Positions 1 to 10,338 of a DNA stretch of 38,751 nt are shown one piece after another (the first letter of the stretch is position 1; the number at the start of each line of letters is the position of its first letter). Under the pieces are notes generated by a model, which saw nothing but the letters and a program-made list of their open reading frames with translations, was not told the DNA's origin and made no database searches. Origin of the DNA: Stentor coeruleus. Lineage: Eukaryota; Ciliophora; Heterotrichea; Heterotrichida; Stentoridae. The stretch is from the NCBI GenBank assembly GCA_001970955.1, contig MPUH01000713.1, forward strand, positions 1 through 38,751, read 5' to 3'. Made by a program: the position numbers and the translations under genes.

Positions 1-83
1 GTTGTAATAAGGAAGTGTGCATAAAATGCCTAAGTACTGTTTCAGGAGCAACTCATGAATGCAGTGGTTGTATAACCTTTTAG
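1..83 (+). CDS. 3' end of a tandem paralogue of the poly-RING gene (partial)
   Basis: The first 83 bases encode the last 26 residues and the TAG stop of a gene whose body lies left of the window; codons run from base 3. They match the end of the gene that stops at 3372 almost base for base, with only a few substitutions (for example AGT for AAT before the final GGTTGT). The two genes are therefore recent tandem duplicates in the same orientation. Similarity continues about 13-15 bases past the stop and then ends. The tail keeps the Cys pairs of the last degenerate zinc-finger unit. The function is inferred only from the complete neighbour: a probable multi-RING zinc-binding protein. Confidence 0.85.
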   Translation, partial: CNKEVCIKCLSTVSGATHECSGCITF

Positions 84-997
84 TTATTCAAATACATAAG
101 TTTATTGAGTTTTAGTTTATTAGATGATCATATTATATAAGAAAATCGTATAAAATCCTCAACTCTGCAAATTAATCTTAAAATTACATTTTAGATTTTT
201 TTTGTCTATAAAAGCTATCTTTTAAACTATTACTGTATCCTTATCTTCACAAAATTCATCAAACTTTCCTTTTGCTTTGAAAAATAAAATTTTCCATCGT
301 AGTATATGAAATCCTATTAATCTATAATATAAATGCCTGCTTTCAGGACATATGTTTCCTCTGCAAATAAAACAATTTTTATTCCATAAACTTTACAACC
401 AACAAAGATATGTAAAAGTATATCAAAAAACTCAATGCTTCTTGTTTATGGTACTCAACTAAATTTATAAAATTTGAGACATCTGAATATATGTGACAGC
501 CTTAAAGACCCTGAAAATATAGACATAAAATGTATATTAAAGGTTGAAAAAAGTGCTTAGAGTAAAGAGATAAATTCATCAAGATATTTTTTAACTTACC
601 AAATCTTCTTATCTAATTTCATGATATCAGGGTATTCCAATTGATTTCTCTTTTGAATCTTCTTTTAAAGTATTTAAAATAACAACTATTCCAACTCATT
701 AACCAATCATGAGCCTCATATCGTGTATCAATTATTTAGATTTTTTGCTGATTCAATGAGATAAACCAATACAGTAATTCTTTGACTAAAGCTTGATAAA
801 ATGGGTAAGTTTCAAGTTTGTTTTTCTTTTTAGCATAATAAGCCTTTAAGCGCACAATTTGCATTTTTTTGAACCCAATTCGAGATTAAGAGAGAGTTAG
901 AATGTTTTTAGGGTTAATTTCAAGCTTATGGGTAATTAGAATTTACAAAATTAATCTAGTTAGGATATTAGTTAGCTAAAACTATTAATGGATTATA
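84..997. other. intergenic, no gene seen
   Basis: This AT-rich stretch between the two tandem RING-array genes has stops in all frames. I saw no tRNA-like structure, no intron-linked reading frame and no conserved repeat. It presumably contains the promoter of the gene at 998. Confidence 0.6.
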
Positions 998-3372
998 ATG
1001 AAATATTTATGTTCAGCTGAAAATTGTCCTTTAGAAGCAAAATGGATTTGCAGCTGTGAACTTGTACTATGCAAATCTCATATAGTTCAGCACACTTTAT
1101 TAACATCGCACAAAGGAAAAAAGTCTATAAAAAAACTCTCAAAAATACATGCTGAAAAATTGAAGTATCTCATCAGTGAGAATTTAATCAATATTGAAAG
1201 TGCAATCAAAGTTTATGAAGAATCTATATTTAGAGCAATTAAACTAATTGAACAGTCTTTGAAGGTGTTTATGTCTATGACCAAGAAAGCAAAAAATAGA
1301 CTATGCGAATTATATTTGCAAATTCACGATTTAAAAATATCGAAAAAATACAAAACTAAAAAAGATATAGAAATTCTCAAAACTTTGCTAGAAGAAAATG
1401 ATTTTAAAGAGTATTTGGGACCTTTTAACCTTGAAATAACAAATTTTATTGATGAAAAATATCAAAGGGGCTTAGATGATTACTTAAAAAAAATAATATC
1501 AATTGATTACTTTGAAAAATGCCAACTATGCGGAAATGAAGGAGACTTTTTAAGAAAATGTAATCATTTTGTATGCTTTTCCTGTCTAAAAAATAATCAA
1601 TTATGTAATTTGTGTGAGCAAATTTTTATCGAAGATGAAAGATGTGATAGCTATAATTCTAAAGTTCAAATAATAAAGGAATTTTNTCAATTATGTAATT
1701 TGTGTGAGCAAATTTTTATCGAAGATGAAAGATGTGATAGCTATCTATCTAAAGTTCAAATAATAAAGGAATTTTTATTTTGCAGTAATTGCAATAGAAA
1801 AGAATGCCAAGGTAATCCATGCAATTATAGCAATATATATAATAATCCAGAAACAAATTTTGAAAGAGAAATAGAAGTTCCTTTAAGTCTTGAAAATAAA
1901 ATTGCCAATAATGTAGACATTGAAAGAGAAATAGAAATTCCTTTAAGTCTTGAAAATAAAATTGGTAATAATATAGACATTGAAAGAGAAATAGAAGTTC
2001 CTTTAAATCTTGAAAATAAAATTGGTAATAATGTAGACATTGAAATTCAAAATTCTCATAAGCAGTCTCCATGCAAAGTCTTGAAAATAAAATTGGTAAT
2101 AATGTAGACATTGAAATTCAAAATTCTCATAGGCAATCTCCATGCAAAAAATGCCATTCTATTACAGAAAATAAAGTTTGTTTAGAATGCAAAGCAACAT
2201 TCTGTTCTGAATGCAATCCTTATGAATGTTTATGCTCAAACTGCTTAAATCAAATTAGCGATTGTGATAATTGTGGAAAAATAGGAATGCCTTTGACCTT
2301 GAAGTGCTCTCATTTAGGATGCTCTAATTGTAAAGATAAAAACTTTTGTAAAAAATGTGACTCTAATCAAACTGAAAGATGCCGTAATTGTAATAATTCT
2401 TGCAAAACTAAAGTTTTAAGAAATTGTCAACATTATGCATGCAATCAGTGCATAAATAAAGTTTGCAATCAATGCGAGATTAATCAAAGTGAAAAAAAAA
2501 ATGAACAGGAAGGAAGTAATTTACTTAAGAAAATACTTACAAGATACAGTATAGAAGTAAAAGATAGTATTGGGTTCAGATGCTGTTCTTGTAATAAAAA
2601 GCCAAAGAATATAAAAAAAATTGAATGTGAACATTACATGTGCGAATCTTGTATTTCTCTATCGAAAACTTGCCAAATTTGTGTTGCTGAAAATGCTTGC
2701 TCCTTTTGTAATATTTCAACCCCCGAATTATTCTCTCTTGAATGTCAGCACCCTATGTGTAAAATGTGTATTCAGCAAAAAAGAAAATGCAAAAGGTGTA
2801 ATGCAAAACGATGCCATCAATGCAAGGCAAGGATAGCTTCAGCAATCGGTAATTGTGGACATAATATGTGCAATCAATGTTTTGAAAATAAGCCTAGTTG
2901 TAATGAATGCGATAAAAAAAATAAGGTATTTTGTCCAAATTGTGGAGAAAAAAGTAAAGAAAGCAAAAATTTAAAATGTAGCCATCAAGGATGTATCAAA
3001 TGCTGTGTTAATCATATTTGTTATGGGTGTGCCAAGAAATCAAAAGTTCCAAATTTTATAAGAAAAACTGAAGAAGAGTGCAGTTTTTGTAAGATCAATT
3101 CAAAAAAATATTTATATCTTCGCTGTAACCATACAGTGTGTTTAGATTGTTTAAGAAAATCAGACCTAAGGAATTTAAATTATTCATGCCTATGTTGTAT
3201 AAGTGAAGAAAAATTATACTCTCAGATATGCTCAATTTGTCACAAAAAGACAAGGTGGCTTATTGAAAAAAATAGTTTTGTAAGGGTTTGTTGTAATAAG
3301 GAAGTGTGCATAAAATGCCTAAGCACTATTTCAGGAGCAACTCATGAATGCAATGGTTGTATAACCTTTTAG
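998..3372 (+). CDS. B-box plus poly-RING-finger protein, frame broken by a 71-nt duplication
   Basis: The gene is open from 998 to 2107 and again, one frame over, from 2071 to 3372. The first part begins with a B-box-like Cys/His cluster (residues 5-40), then a helical region, then a RING unit starting CQLC. Three 20-residue repeats follow, and the second part is a row of further compact RINGs. Each RING fits C-x2-C-x(9-13)-C-x-H-x2-C-x2-C-x(5-14)-C-x2-C. I count seven good units and one degenerate unit after 2071, plus one before. A 71-nt near-duplicate (copies about 2006-2076 and 2077-2147) causes the frameshift. An N at 1686 between 89-nt repeats adds a false 30-codon repeat. Without these two insertions the length is 2214 nt, a whole number of codons. 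Ubiquitin ligase or zinc-scaffold activity is inferred from the fold. The gene may be a pseudogene or a chimera of paralogues. Confidence 0.75.
1597..1775. repeat. 89-nt direct repeat around an N (assembly join)
   Basis: Bases 1597-1685 and 1687-1775 are the same 89-nt sequence with three mismatches (TATAATTCT against TATCTATCT), separated by the single N at 1686. The pattern is that of two contigs joined without merging their overlap. It adds 30 in-frame codons to the RING gene. Confidence 0.85.
1861..2040 (+). repeat. three 60-nt tandem repeats inside the RING gene
   Basis: Exactly three 60-nt units, in frame, encode three copies of a 20-residue acidic/amphipathic segment (EREIEVPLSLENKI and variants). 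They lie between the first RING and the main RING array. The units differ at several bases, so this is a real repeat and not simple assembly duplication, but it is a likely substrate for slippage or misassembly. Confidence 0.9.
2006..2147 (+). repeat. 71-nt near-duplicate that shifts the reading frame
   Basis: Two adjacent copies (about 2006-2076 and 2077-2147) begin within the 60-nt repeat unit and end in CCATGCAA. They differ at about three positions (AATCTT/AGTCTT, AAGCAG/AGGCAA). Because 71 is not a multiple of three, the second copy puts the downstream RING array out of frame with the upstream B-box part and brings a TAG at 2105-2107. Confidence 0.85.
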
Positions 3373-4494
3373 TTATTCAAATAAGGATTAATCTATATGG
3401 TTTTAAATATTAAAGATCTGATAACTATTAAAATCTTATTTATACTTATATACTCAAAATAATATATTAAAACTAAATTAACTTTTTTTTTAATACAATG
3501 AGCAAAAGTTTAACATTATTTTTCTCTCTAAGATCATTGTATTGCAATAAGATAAATAAAAACAGCCTTAGTTATGATTGTAAATATACTAACGATAACT
3601 GTCTAACAAAAAGTCAACATTGCATATTATTTCTTAGATAAAATATAATTTTTCTCCATAAATTCTATGTTTCAATCAAAAGTATTATGCCTCTTACTAC
3701 CTCAATAAAATTTCCTTTGATATATATTTTTAAATTATTTGCTCAGTTCAGAATATATTAAATTGAAATACATCAATGCAAATATGCATTTGTCTATATT
3801 ATCTGCTTCTTTCTAATGATAAAATATGTGTTCAAGACGATAATTTATCTTAGATTTGTAAATAATAAAATCTTTGAAATACTATTTTATAATTTATAGA
3901 AGATTTCAGGTTTAAAACATGCCAATAATTTATTGATCTCTATCAGGATGATTTCAAATTAAATTTAGTTTGCTATCTGATGAAAGTCATCCTATTATTA
4001 GGTAATTATTGATTCTCTCGAATCCATTTCTTTAATTTTTAATATGATAAAAAAATTGTCCACATGCCATAAGGTTTTAAATATATTGCATTCTCATTAT
4101 TTGAATTTACCCTACCGTGATTATAATTTTTAATAACATTCTTATAAATACTTATTTCTTTTTATTTTCAAGTTAATCTGTAGAAAAAGTAGTATTAATT
4201 ATCTTTAGCTTTTAAAAGCTTTTGACAACCCTTACTAAGTATTCCATTTCTCTTAGTATTGCAATGTCTATACCAACAATAGTAATATGATAATATCTAA
4301 ATAAGAAAGATGATGAAATGATTAAACATAACATTTTTCACATCTCATTAAATTTTTCCAAATACCATAAGCGATTTTTAGTGCAACGCATAAATAAATA
4401 CCATGGTTAAAAAATACAAGCATATCCTAAAAGAAATAGCATATTTTCAAATAACAAGATATTGTATTATCATTTTTCTTATATTTTTTATAGT
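3373..4494. other. intergenic, no gene seen
   Basis: This is about 1.1 kb of AT-rich DNA between the RING-array gene and the TRIM-like gene. Stops are frequent in all six frames. No RNA gene, repeat or short-intron gene could be supported. Confidence 0.6.
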
Positions 4495-5601
4495 ATGGAT
4501 TTAGATGACAATTACATGTTTCAATGCCCCGCATGCAGACAGCATATATCAGATTCGCAGATCCACGACCACATCCAAAACTGTGAATTTTATTACCGTC
4601 ACTCAAGCAACTCAGATTTATATTCTTCTATAAATTCATCATTTGATAGTTCTTATCACTATGCCCGAGCTTCATTAACCAGCTCCGAGTCAGAAGATAT
4701 GGTAGAGACTGCATCAGTCGATTTTTCAACAAGACACAAGCATATGACACCTTCTAAGACCCATTCAATAGCTGTATGCCCAGTATGTTACAACAATTAT
4801 CACAATACCGAACATCCTCCTCTAATGCTTCCAAGTTGCGGACATACAGTTTGTAAACCATGTTTAAAAGACATAAAAGAAAAAAGCATCAAAATCACTT
4901 GTCCGATCTGCCGGGCACCAAGCAAACTTGAAATAAAATCCTTGCCAATAAATTATGCCTTACTTGAACTAACAGAAAAAAAGTCTCAAATCAAATGTCA
5001 TGTCCACAATCATGATTATGTCGCCTACTGCAAAGATGATAAAAAAATTCTTTGTGGAGTGTGCATATTTGATCATAAAGGCCATATATGTTGCCTTTTA
5101 AATGACTCTGAGCTTCAAAGCATAACTGATGAAAAAAAGTCTAAAATAGATATACAGATACAAGAACTTAATACAACTAAAAAAATATGGATTGAAGCTT
5201 TGCTTGAAATGGACAAAATTATTCATTTAATCAATGAAAGGATTGAAATTCATAAAAATTGTATTGTTGAGACTGAAAAAAAAATGATTAAAGCTATACA
5301 AGATGGTAGTAAAAAATGTATACAGGATTTAGCTGAATTAGCTGCTCATGATACTTTAAAAAATCTTCAGAATACTTTTGGGGAGAATATAAGTTCATTA
5401 AGCCAGCAAATTGGGGTTTTAGAAAAAAAAATAGAATTGTTTGATGAATTGACTATGGCTGAGAAATTGAATGATGAGATGAATATTGAGATAAAACCTT
5501 TGAATGATGTACCTGTGCTGACTGCAGCGAAAAATATATTGGAGAAACTTTCAATTAGTTTGGATTATAAACAAGCTATACAGAATCAGAAAATGTTTTA
5601 A
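4495..5601 (+). CDS. TRIM-like protein: C2HC finger, RING, B-box, coiled coil
   Basis: This 368-residue protein is probably an E3 ubiquitin ligase. Near the N-terminus is a C-x2-C-x11-H-x4-C finger (from C11). After a Ser-rich linker comes a C3HC4 RING: C95, C98, C115, H117, C120, C123, C136, C139. A B-box2 follows (C168, H171, C179, D182, C187, C190, H194, H197), then a long helical coiled coil to about residue 335. RING, B-box, coiled coil is the tripartite order of TRIM proteins. No C-terminal SPRY, NHL or other substrate domain is present. An upstream in-frame ATG at 4462 would add 11 hydrophobic residues; I prefer 4495, where the zinc finger region starts. The substrate is unknown. Confidence 0.88.
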   Translation: MDLDDNYMFQCPACRQHISDSQIHDHIQNCEFYYRHSSNSDLYSSINSSFDSSYHYARASLTSSESEDMVETASVDFSTRHKHMTPSKTHSIAVCPVCYNNYHNTEHPPLMLPSCGHTVCKPCLKDIKEKSIKITCPICRAPSKLEIKSLPINYALLELTEKKSQIKCHVHNHDYVAYCKDDKKILCGVCIFDHKGHICCLLNDSELQSITDEKKSKIDIQIQELNTTKKIWIEALLEMDKIIHLINERIEIHKNCIVETEKKMIKAIQDGSKKCIQDLAELAAHDTLKNLQNTFGENISSLSQQIGVLEKKIELFDELTMAEKLNDEMNIEIKPLNDVPVLTAAKNILEKLSISLDYKQAIQNQKMF

Positions 5602-5861
5602 TATAGCTTAGTGTGTAATTTATAGGATAATTTGATTGTTATACATTGTAAAGTTAGTATATTTTTTATGTTATAAATGAATGTTTTGGGGTTTTTTATT
5701 ACCTTTTAAGAAAAATTGGGCATTTGATGAATTTAATGTTTTTATTATGAGGAAAGTTTATATAATCATGTTTATAATTTAATAAATTTCTAAGAGTGGT
5801 TTTATTGTTGAAGTTATTAATAAAGTAGTTTTGATTATATTATGTTTTAGGAATTGATAAA

Positions 5862-7661
5862 ATGGAATTGAATGATATATTGAAAAGACATCAAGGAAGT
5901 CTTAAGAAAAATGGGTCTTATATATCTTTGACTTCTGCTAATAGCTCAGCTGTTTGGCCTATGATTGAAAAAATGAGTTTAAGAGAATTACAGTTGATTA
6001 GAAGTTTACATTTAGAACTTACTTTGGAAAACATTTCTGCTGATTCAGTACAGCAGTTTCTCCTTGACCATATAGATCAGAATATATCCCAATTACTAGA
6101 TTATTCATCAAATCAGCTTAGATACGATAGAAACACTGAGATTGGATTCGATAGTCGGAACAAAATGAAAAGTCTTTTTGAGTAATATTTAATTAGAATC
6201 CTCAAACAACGAGCCTATCAATGCATATCCAGTGAAGGCTTTTATGATTTATACACATCCTGGCTTGAAGATTATGGTATATCCGACTTAACCATAAGTC
6301 AGAGTTCCAAAGAAATTAACGAAGTTTTCACATTTTACTTGATCCAAGAAGAAGACGAAGATTTCACACAAAACCTAACCCTAGCTATAGAAAACATGCT
6401 TGATGAACTATACAGCGACTATGCAAAACGCCTTAAATCCATAGCAAAAGTTACTGATGAATGGAACTCTGAAGCAGAAAAAATCTTTGCATTATTAGAT
6501 GAAGATAGAAAAGGTCATATAGAAACTGAAGCTCTACAATTTTGGGTATTATCAGTTCTTTTAACAAAAGTTGGTTCATTAGAGCCAATCCTTCTTAGAA
6601 AACAAACCTCAAACTTTCTTCAAGAAATGAAAGCAACAAATGGCTTAGTAACTTTACGTTGTTGGAAAAATTACCTTTTAAAAAGTGATTGGAAACGTGC
6701 GAGTGATCTAAAAATCCTACATGAACAATTTGTCAAGGTTATAGAAACATGGAAAAGTATCCGTAAAACAATTTTCACAAATGAGTCTTTAATAAATTAT
6801 CATTTCCTGTCAATACCTACTGAGGATTTACCTTCAATATGGGACTCTTGCATACAAAATAGTATAAAAGAAGTGCTTATCAACAAGTCCGAAAGCGAAA
6901 AACTCCATAAATTCCTACGTTTTGTAGGGTTTTTACTAGGTTCTACCCCTAATTTATCAACAAAAGGGGTTATTTATCTTCAAGGAACATATATAAGAGA
7001 ACTAGGAGAATTTAGTGTATATTTAATGTCGAATTATTTACAGCTTTCTGGTCAATATCATACATGTTCAAGTATTGTCTCAATGACCCAACAAGAAGTT
7101 GACACATTAAGTTCAGATTTACGTTTTAAAGCAATAAGAAAATCTTTACAAACCTATGACAGTTTATTAAATATAATTTTCTATGAAATTGTTGCAACTT
7201 GTCCAAAACCAATAAAACAATCCTTAGACCCAATACAAGTAGTTAAAAGGCTTCAATATTCTAGTACAACTAATGCACTTAGTGGGAAAATTAGAAACAT
7301 AACCCCTAATAGTTCATTTTTATCAACAAATAAAGGTATAAAAAGAGAAAATACAACACCTATAAAAAAACAAATACATAAAAAAACACCAACACCTACT
7401 AGGAGCACAAATACAACTCCACAGAAAAATAGGAATTTAGATGTATTAGAAAATACTATGAAATCTGATATGAAAAAAACTTTACCTAAACCGCAAATAT
7501 CACCTCAGAGAATTATGGGGAAAGGGGTTGAAGTTAAAAAAGTTACTATGAGAAATGGAGTTAGTCCTATTTCAAGGGCGAAAACTCCAACTAAAAGCCC
7601 GATGAGGTCCGGGAATAAAGAAACTTATGAACAAGTTATGAAAAGATTGTCAAATAAATAA
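5862..7661 (+). CDS. EF-hand-like protein with SP/TP-rich basic tail; one 15-nt intron (6182-6196)
   Basis: Two open stretches join through a 15-nt intron. Exon 1 is 5862-6181 and exon 2 is 6197-7661, giving 594 residues. Without splicing, translation stops at TAA 6183-6185. With splicing, the frame runs without a break through a region that has no ATG of its own before it continues as a long open frame. I see one EF-hand-like loop (around LLDEDRKGHIETEA, with an Ala where the last ligand should be), a mostly helical middle, and a basic C-terminal tail of about 130 residues. The tail has many SP and TP sites, typical of proteins regulated by proline-directed kinases and often cytoskeletal. 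I do not recognise the family. Confidence 0.85.
6182..6196 (+). other. 15-nt spliceosomal intron
   Basis: GTAATATTTAATTAG interrupts the gene at 5862-7661 in phase 2 (after GA of a GAA codon). The size and the GTAA...TAG ends match the tiny introns of Stentor. Retention would give an immediate in-frame TAA. Confidence 0.88.
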
Positions 7662-8237
7662 TGATGAGATGTTTTTCTAGTGGTAATTATAATTATTATC
7701 TATTTGTTTATAATTAGTTAAATGTGCATAGATGCTTGACTTGATGTTTTAAGAAATTTATTTCATAGAAAGTTAGTTTCGAGAAATGTGGAATTATATG
7801 ATATTAGATTAAGAATGATGGATTTGTTTTAATTATAGTTGGATGCTTAGGGTATTTTAGTCTTTCATAGTCAAAAGGCGATAGAGTATAATTAAAACAT
7901 AAGAAATATCTAGACTTATTAACATTAACTTAAATCTACTAGCAAACATTTCATGCTATTTTCTTAGCAAAGTACAATTAGTTTCAATGCTTAAATTATT
8001 TCTATGAACTTTTAGCAATTCATAATCATGTAAGGCATAGGAATCACAAGGCCATACAACTACATCAAATTCAATATCAAAAGTTTTGTATTTGTTTAGC
8101 ATAAATTCCCTTAAAAAGTATTTGCCTTTAGCAACTCATTATAAAAATAATATTTCATATAATCAAATAAACTTAAATGGAAAATCTAAAATAAATTCTA
8201 TATACACTTAAATCTGAATACATTCTAAATAATAATA
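7662..8237. other. intergenic, no gene seen
   Basis: AT-rich spacer between two + strand genes. The left part carries more G than C and the part just before 8238 carries more C than G, following the window-wide skew pattern. No other feature is supported. Confidence 0.6.
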
Positions 8238-9128
8238 ATGGAACAATGTAGATTTTGCTTAGAACATGATAAAATCACAAACCTTATCTCCCCATGCAAC
8301 TGTATCGGCAGTCAAAAATACATTCACCAATTCTGCTTAAACAAATGGCAAAACTCAATGCTAGACAACATCTTCACTTATCCTCAAAGTTATAATTTAT
8401 CACAATATACTCATTGTGGAGTATGTAAATCAAAATACACAGCACTACCTTATAAAAAATATTTAGAATACGTCAAAGATTTTTCAATACTACTAAAAGT
8501 ACTAGAAAAATATTGGTATGTTATAATTATATTCCTTATCATTCTAGCTTTATTTTCAGGGTTTATCCTGATGACTTTTATTTTAAACCTCGCCGGTATT
8601 ATTGCTTTCACTGCATTTTGTTGTTATTGGAAAAATGTTAGACCTAGAATTTTCTCGACTTTTAATAGTATAAGAGTTGGGTTTATAAGATATGGTGAAC
8701 CTGTTCAAGGTATTACCCCAGGGGTGATAATATCAGCAACACCGAAAATTACTCAAGGATTGTTTATGATGTCTAGAATACTTATCACAGACTATAGTCC
8801 AGAAAGTGGTGCGATTGGATTAATATTCAATAAAATTTTTACTAATATTCAAATGAATGCTGAAAGGGCGATTACGTATTCAATAGGAGGTCCTGTATCT
8901 CCAAAATCTCGATATGTTATTCATAATATGCCTGATTTACCTCAAAGTACTCGGATTACTGATGGGATTTATATTGGAGGGGTACTTAATCAGATGAGTC
9001 CTGAAATAAAATGTAGATATTTTATTGGATGTAGCTGCTGGGAACCTTATCAATTAGATGGAGAAATCCGCGCTGGCATTTGGGAGATACAAGGCCTTGC
9101 TACTCCTGATAATTTTTTCAATAATTAG
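8238..9128 (+). CDS. RING-CH (MARCH-type) + transmembrane + AlgH/UPF0301 fusion protein
   Basis: This 296-residue protein has three parts. Residues 4-63 form a classic C4HC3 RING-CH finger (C4, C7, C20, C22, H30, C33, C60, C63, with W37), as in MARCH membrane E3 ligases. Residues about 93-130 are one long or two short hydrophobic helices. From about residue 160 to the end is an AlgH/UPF0301 (DUF179) domain: the GAIGLIFNK motif, GGPV, and the C-terminal FIGCSCWEPYQLDGEI block, which matches the family's G-x-x-x-W-x-x-x-Q-L-x-x-E-I signature. AlgH-type proteins occur in bacteria and in some plant and protist genomes, with no settled biochemical role. RING-CH proteins recruit E2 enzymes to ubiquitinate membrane targets. 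The fused product is expected at an internal membrane. The reading frame is continuous, with no sign of a false join. Confidence 0.88.
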   Translation: MEQCRFCLEHDKITNLISPCNCIGSQKYIHQFCLNKWQNSMLDNIFTYPQSYNLSQYTHCGVCKSKYTALPYKKYLEYVKDFSILLKVLEKYWYVIIIFLIILALFSGFILMTFILNLAGIIAFTAFCCYWKNVRPRIFSTFNSIRVGFIRYGEPVQGITPGVIISATPKITQGLFMMSRILITDYSPESGAIGLIFNKIFTNIQMNAERAITYSIGGPVSPKSRYVIHNMPDLPQSTRITDGIYIGGVLNQMSPEIKCRYFIGCSCWEPYQLDGEIRAGIWEIQGLATPDNFFNN

Positions 9129-10134
9129 TTAATATATATGTGAAAAAAATAACTTGGATCTTTGATTGAAAGAACTTTTAAAAGGTTTTTATTTAGGAAT
9201 TATGCAATAAAAATCCAAACTGGTACTGCGAAAATTATTATTGGATTGATGGAGAAGATTTTTAGAGATATTTTTCTAAATGGGTTATTGGAATTATTTA
9301 CAAAGGAATTTTGAATTCACAAAATGAAATAATCATTTATTAGCGATATTAAGAATTGTGGTTTGTCAGTATAAAGAATTTGAAAAATATCAGAAAGGAA
9401 AAAATTTGGCAGATTTTAGATTTTAAGTTTCTAATAAAAGTATATTGAATGGAATAATTAGGGTAAATCTTAGAAAAAATGAAACTAAAAAAAATTTCTA
9501 AACTTATGATGGTTCTTGGAGGACTTAAAGCTATCGAAATTCGGATTATAATATTTAATGAAGGTAGTGCGTGCTGACAAAAAATCATCGATTTTTTAAG
9601 CAAAACTGTAATTTATTCTGGTATTTTGAAAATAAAAAACCAGCACACATGAGTAAAACTGCTTTTAAATAATAATTTATAGCATAAGAATGAATAGTTA
9701 CGGTTATATAAAATGAAAAATTTTTGATTTTCCTTTTGATTTGTCACTAAAACTTTCAAGTAAAAGCTATCAGAAATTTCATGACTATTTCCACCACATA
9801 CCACACCATTATAAACTATAAAAACAAATAAACCTGTATAGTTATACATAAAGAAAATTTTTTCCTTTAATATAATCAATATGATAAACCAAATCATAAA
9901 GATAAATAATGTGTATATATGCAATGCTTTGATATACACTTCAATTCTAATACAAAATAGGTGACATAAAACTAATCAAAAAATAATTCACTAAGGGGGT
10001 TTAATATAATTGCTTAATCTATTAGTTAGCAGTTTTGAAAAAAAATAATGAGATAAAACCTACTTTTAACTTAAAGGATATGAGTTTATAAGCATAAATA
10101 TTTTACTTTGATCATATAAGTACTTGTAAATATA
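9129..10134. other. intergenic, no convincing gene
   Basis: One kb between convergent genes. The first half is G-rich on the + strand, as expected downstream of a + gene. Two minus-strand open frames of 84 and 108 codons exist (9349-9603, 9613-9939), but they encode Phe/Ile/Tyr-rich sequence without recognisable features, so I do not call them. Confidence 0.55.
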
Positions 10135-10338
10135 TTATTTATATTCTTCTTTGACGACTAATGATGCTTCTAAGCATGCACGCACTTCTAATATAGTAGC
10201 TAAATTACTTTTTTGCCTTCGATTATAAAATTTTCTTGGTTTTTTACTTTTGTTTTCATTAGTTTCGCCAATTATAAAGGCTTTCGGGATAATAAATGTA
10301 TCTTTTGTGTCTATTTTCCGGGTGATTCCGCATCCCAT
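10135..10338 (-). CDS. small N-myristoylated/palmitoylated protein, MGCG family member 1
   Basis: A 67-residue basic protein starts MGCGITRK. Gly2 with Thr6 fits the N-myristoylation consensus MG-x3-[ST], and Cys3 is a typical second-site palmitoylation position, so a membrane-anchored location is predicted. Its C-terminal third (QKSNLATILEVRACLE) is clearly related to the C-terminal third of the small protein at 12845-13057 (QKSTLRTIFEVRSYLE; 11 of 16 identical). The shared start and shared block support both as genuine genes despite their size. I know of no named family. The conserved block looks like a short amphipathic helix that could bind a partner or the membrane. Confidence 0.75.
   Translation of the reverse strand: MGCGITRKIDTKDTFIIPKAFIIGETNENKSKKPRKFYNRRQKSNLATILEVRACLEASLVVKEEYK

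Noticed and set aside
2095..2106. GTAATAATGTAG as a very short intron that would rescue the broken frame
   Set aside because: It is 12 nt, not the 15 nt seen elsewhere, it recurs in the intact repeat units as coding sequence, and removing it does not restore the Cys-containing frame.
1749..2111. 120-codon minus-strand frame opposite the RING gene
   Set aside because: Antisense shadow of the 60-nt tandem repeats; its own repeats are just the complement.
9349..9939. Two minus-strand frames of 84 and 108 codons
   Set aside because: Translations are Phe/Ile/Tyr-rich, typical of AT-rich non-coding DNA, with no motif and no paralogue in the window.
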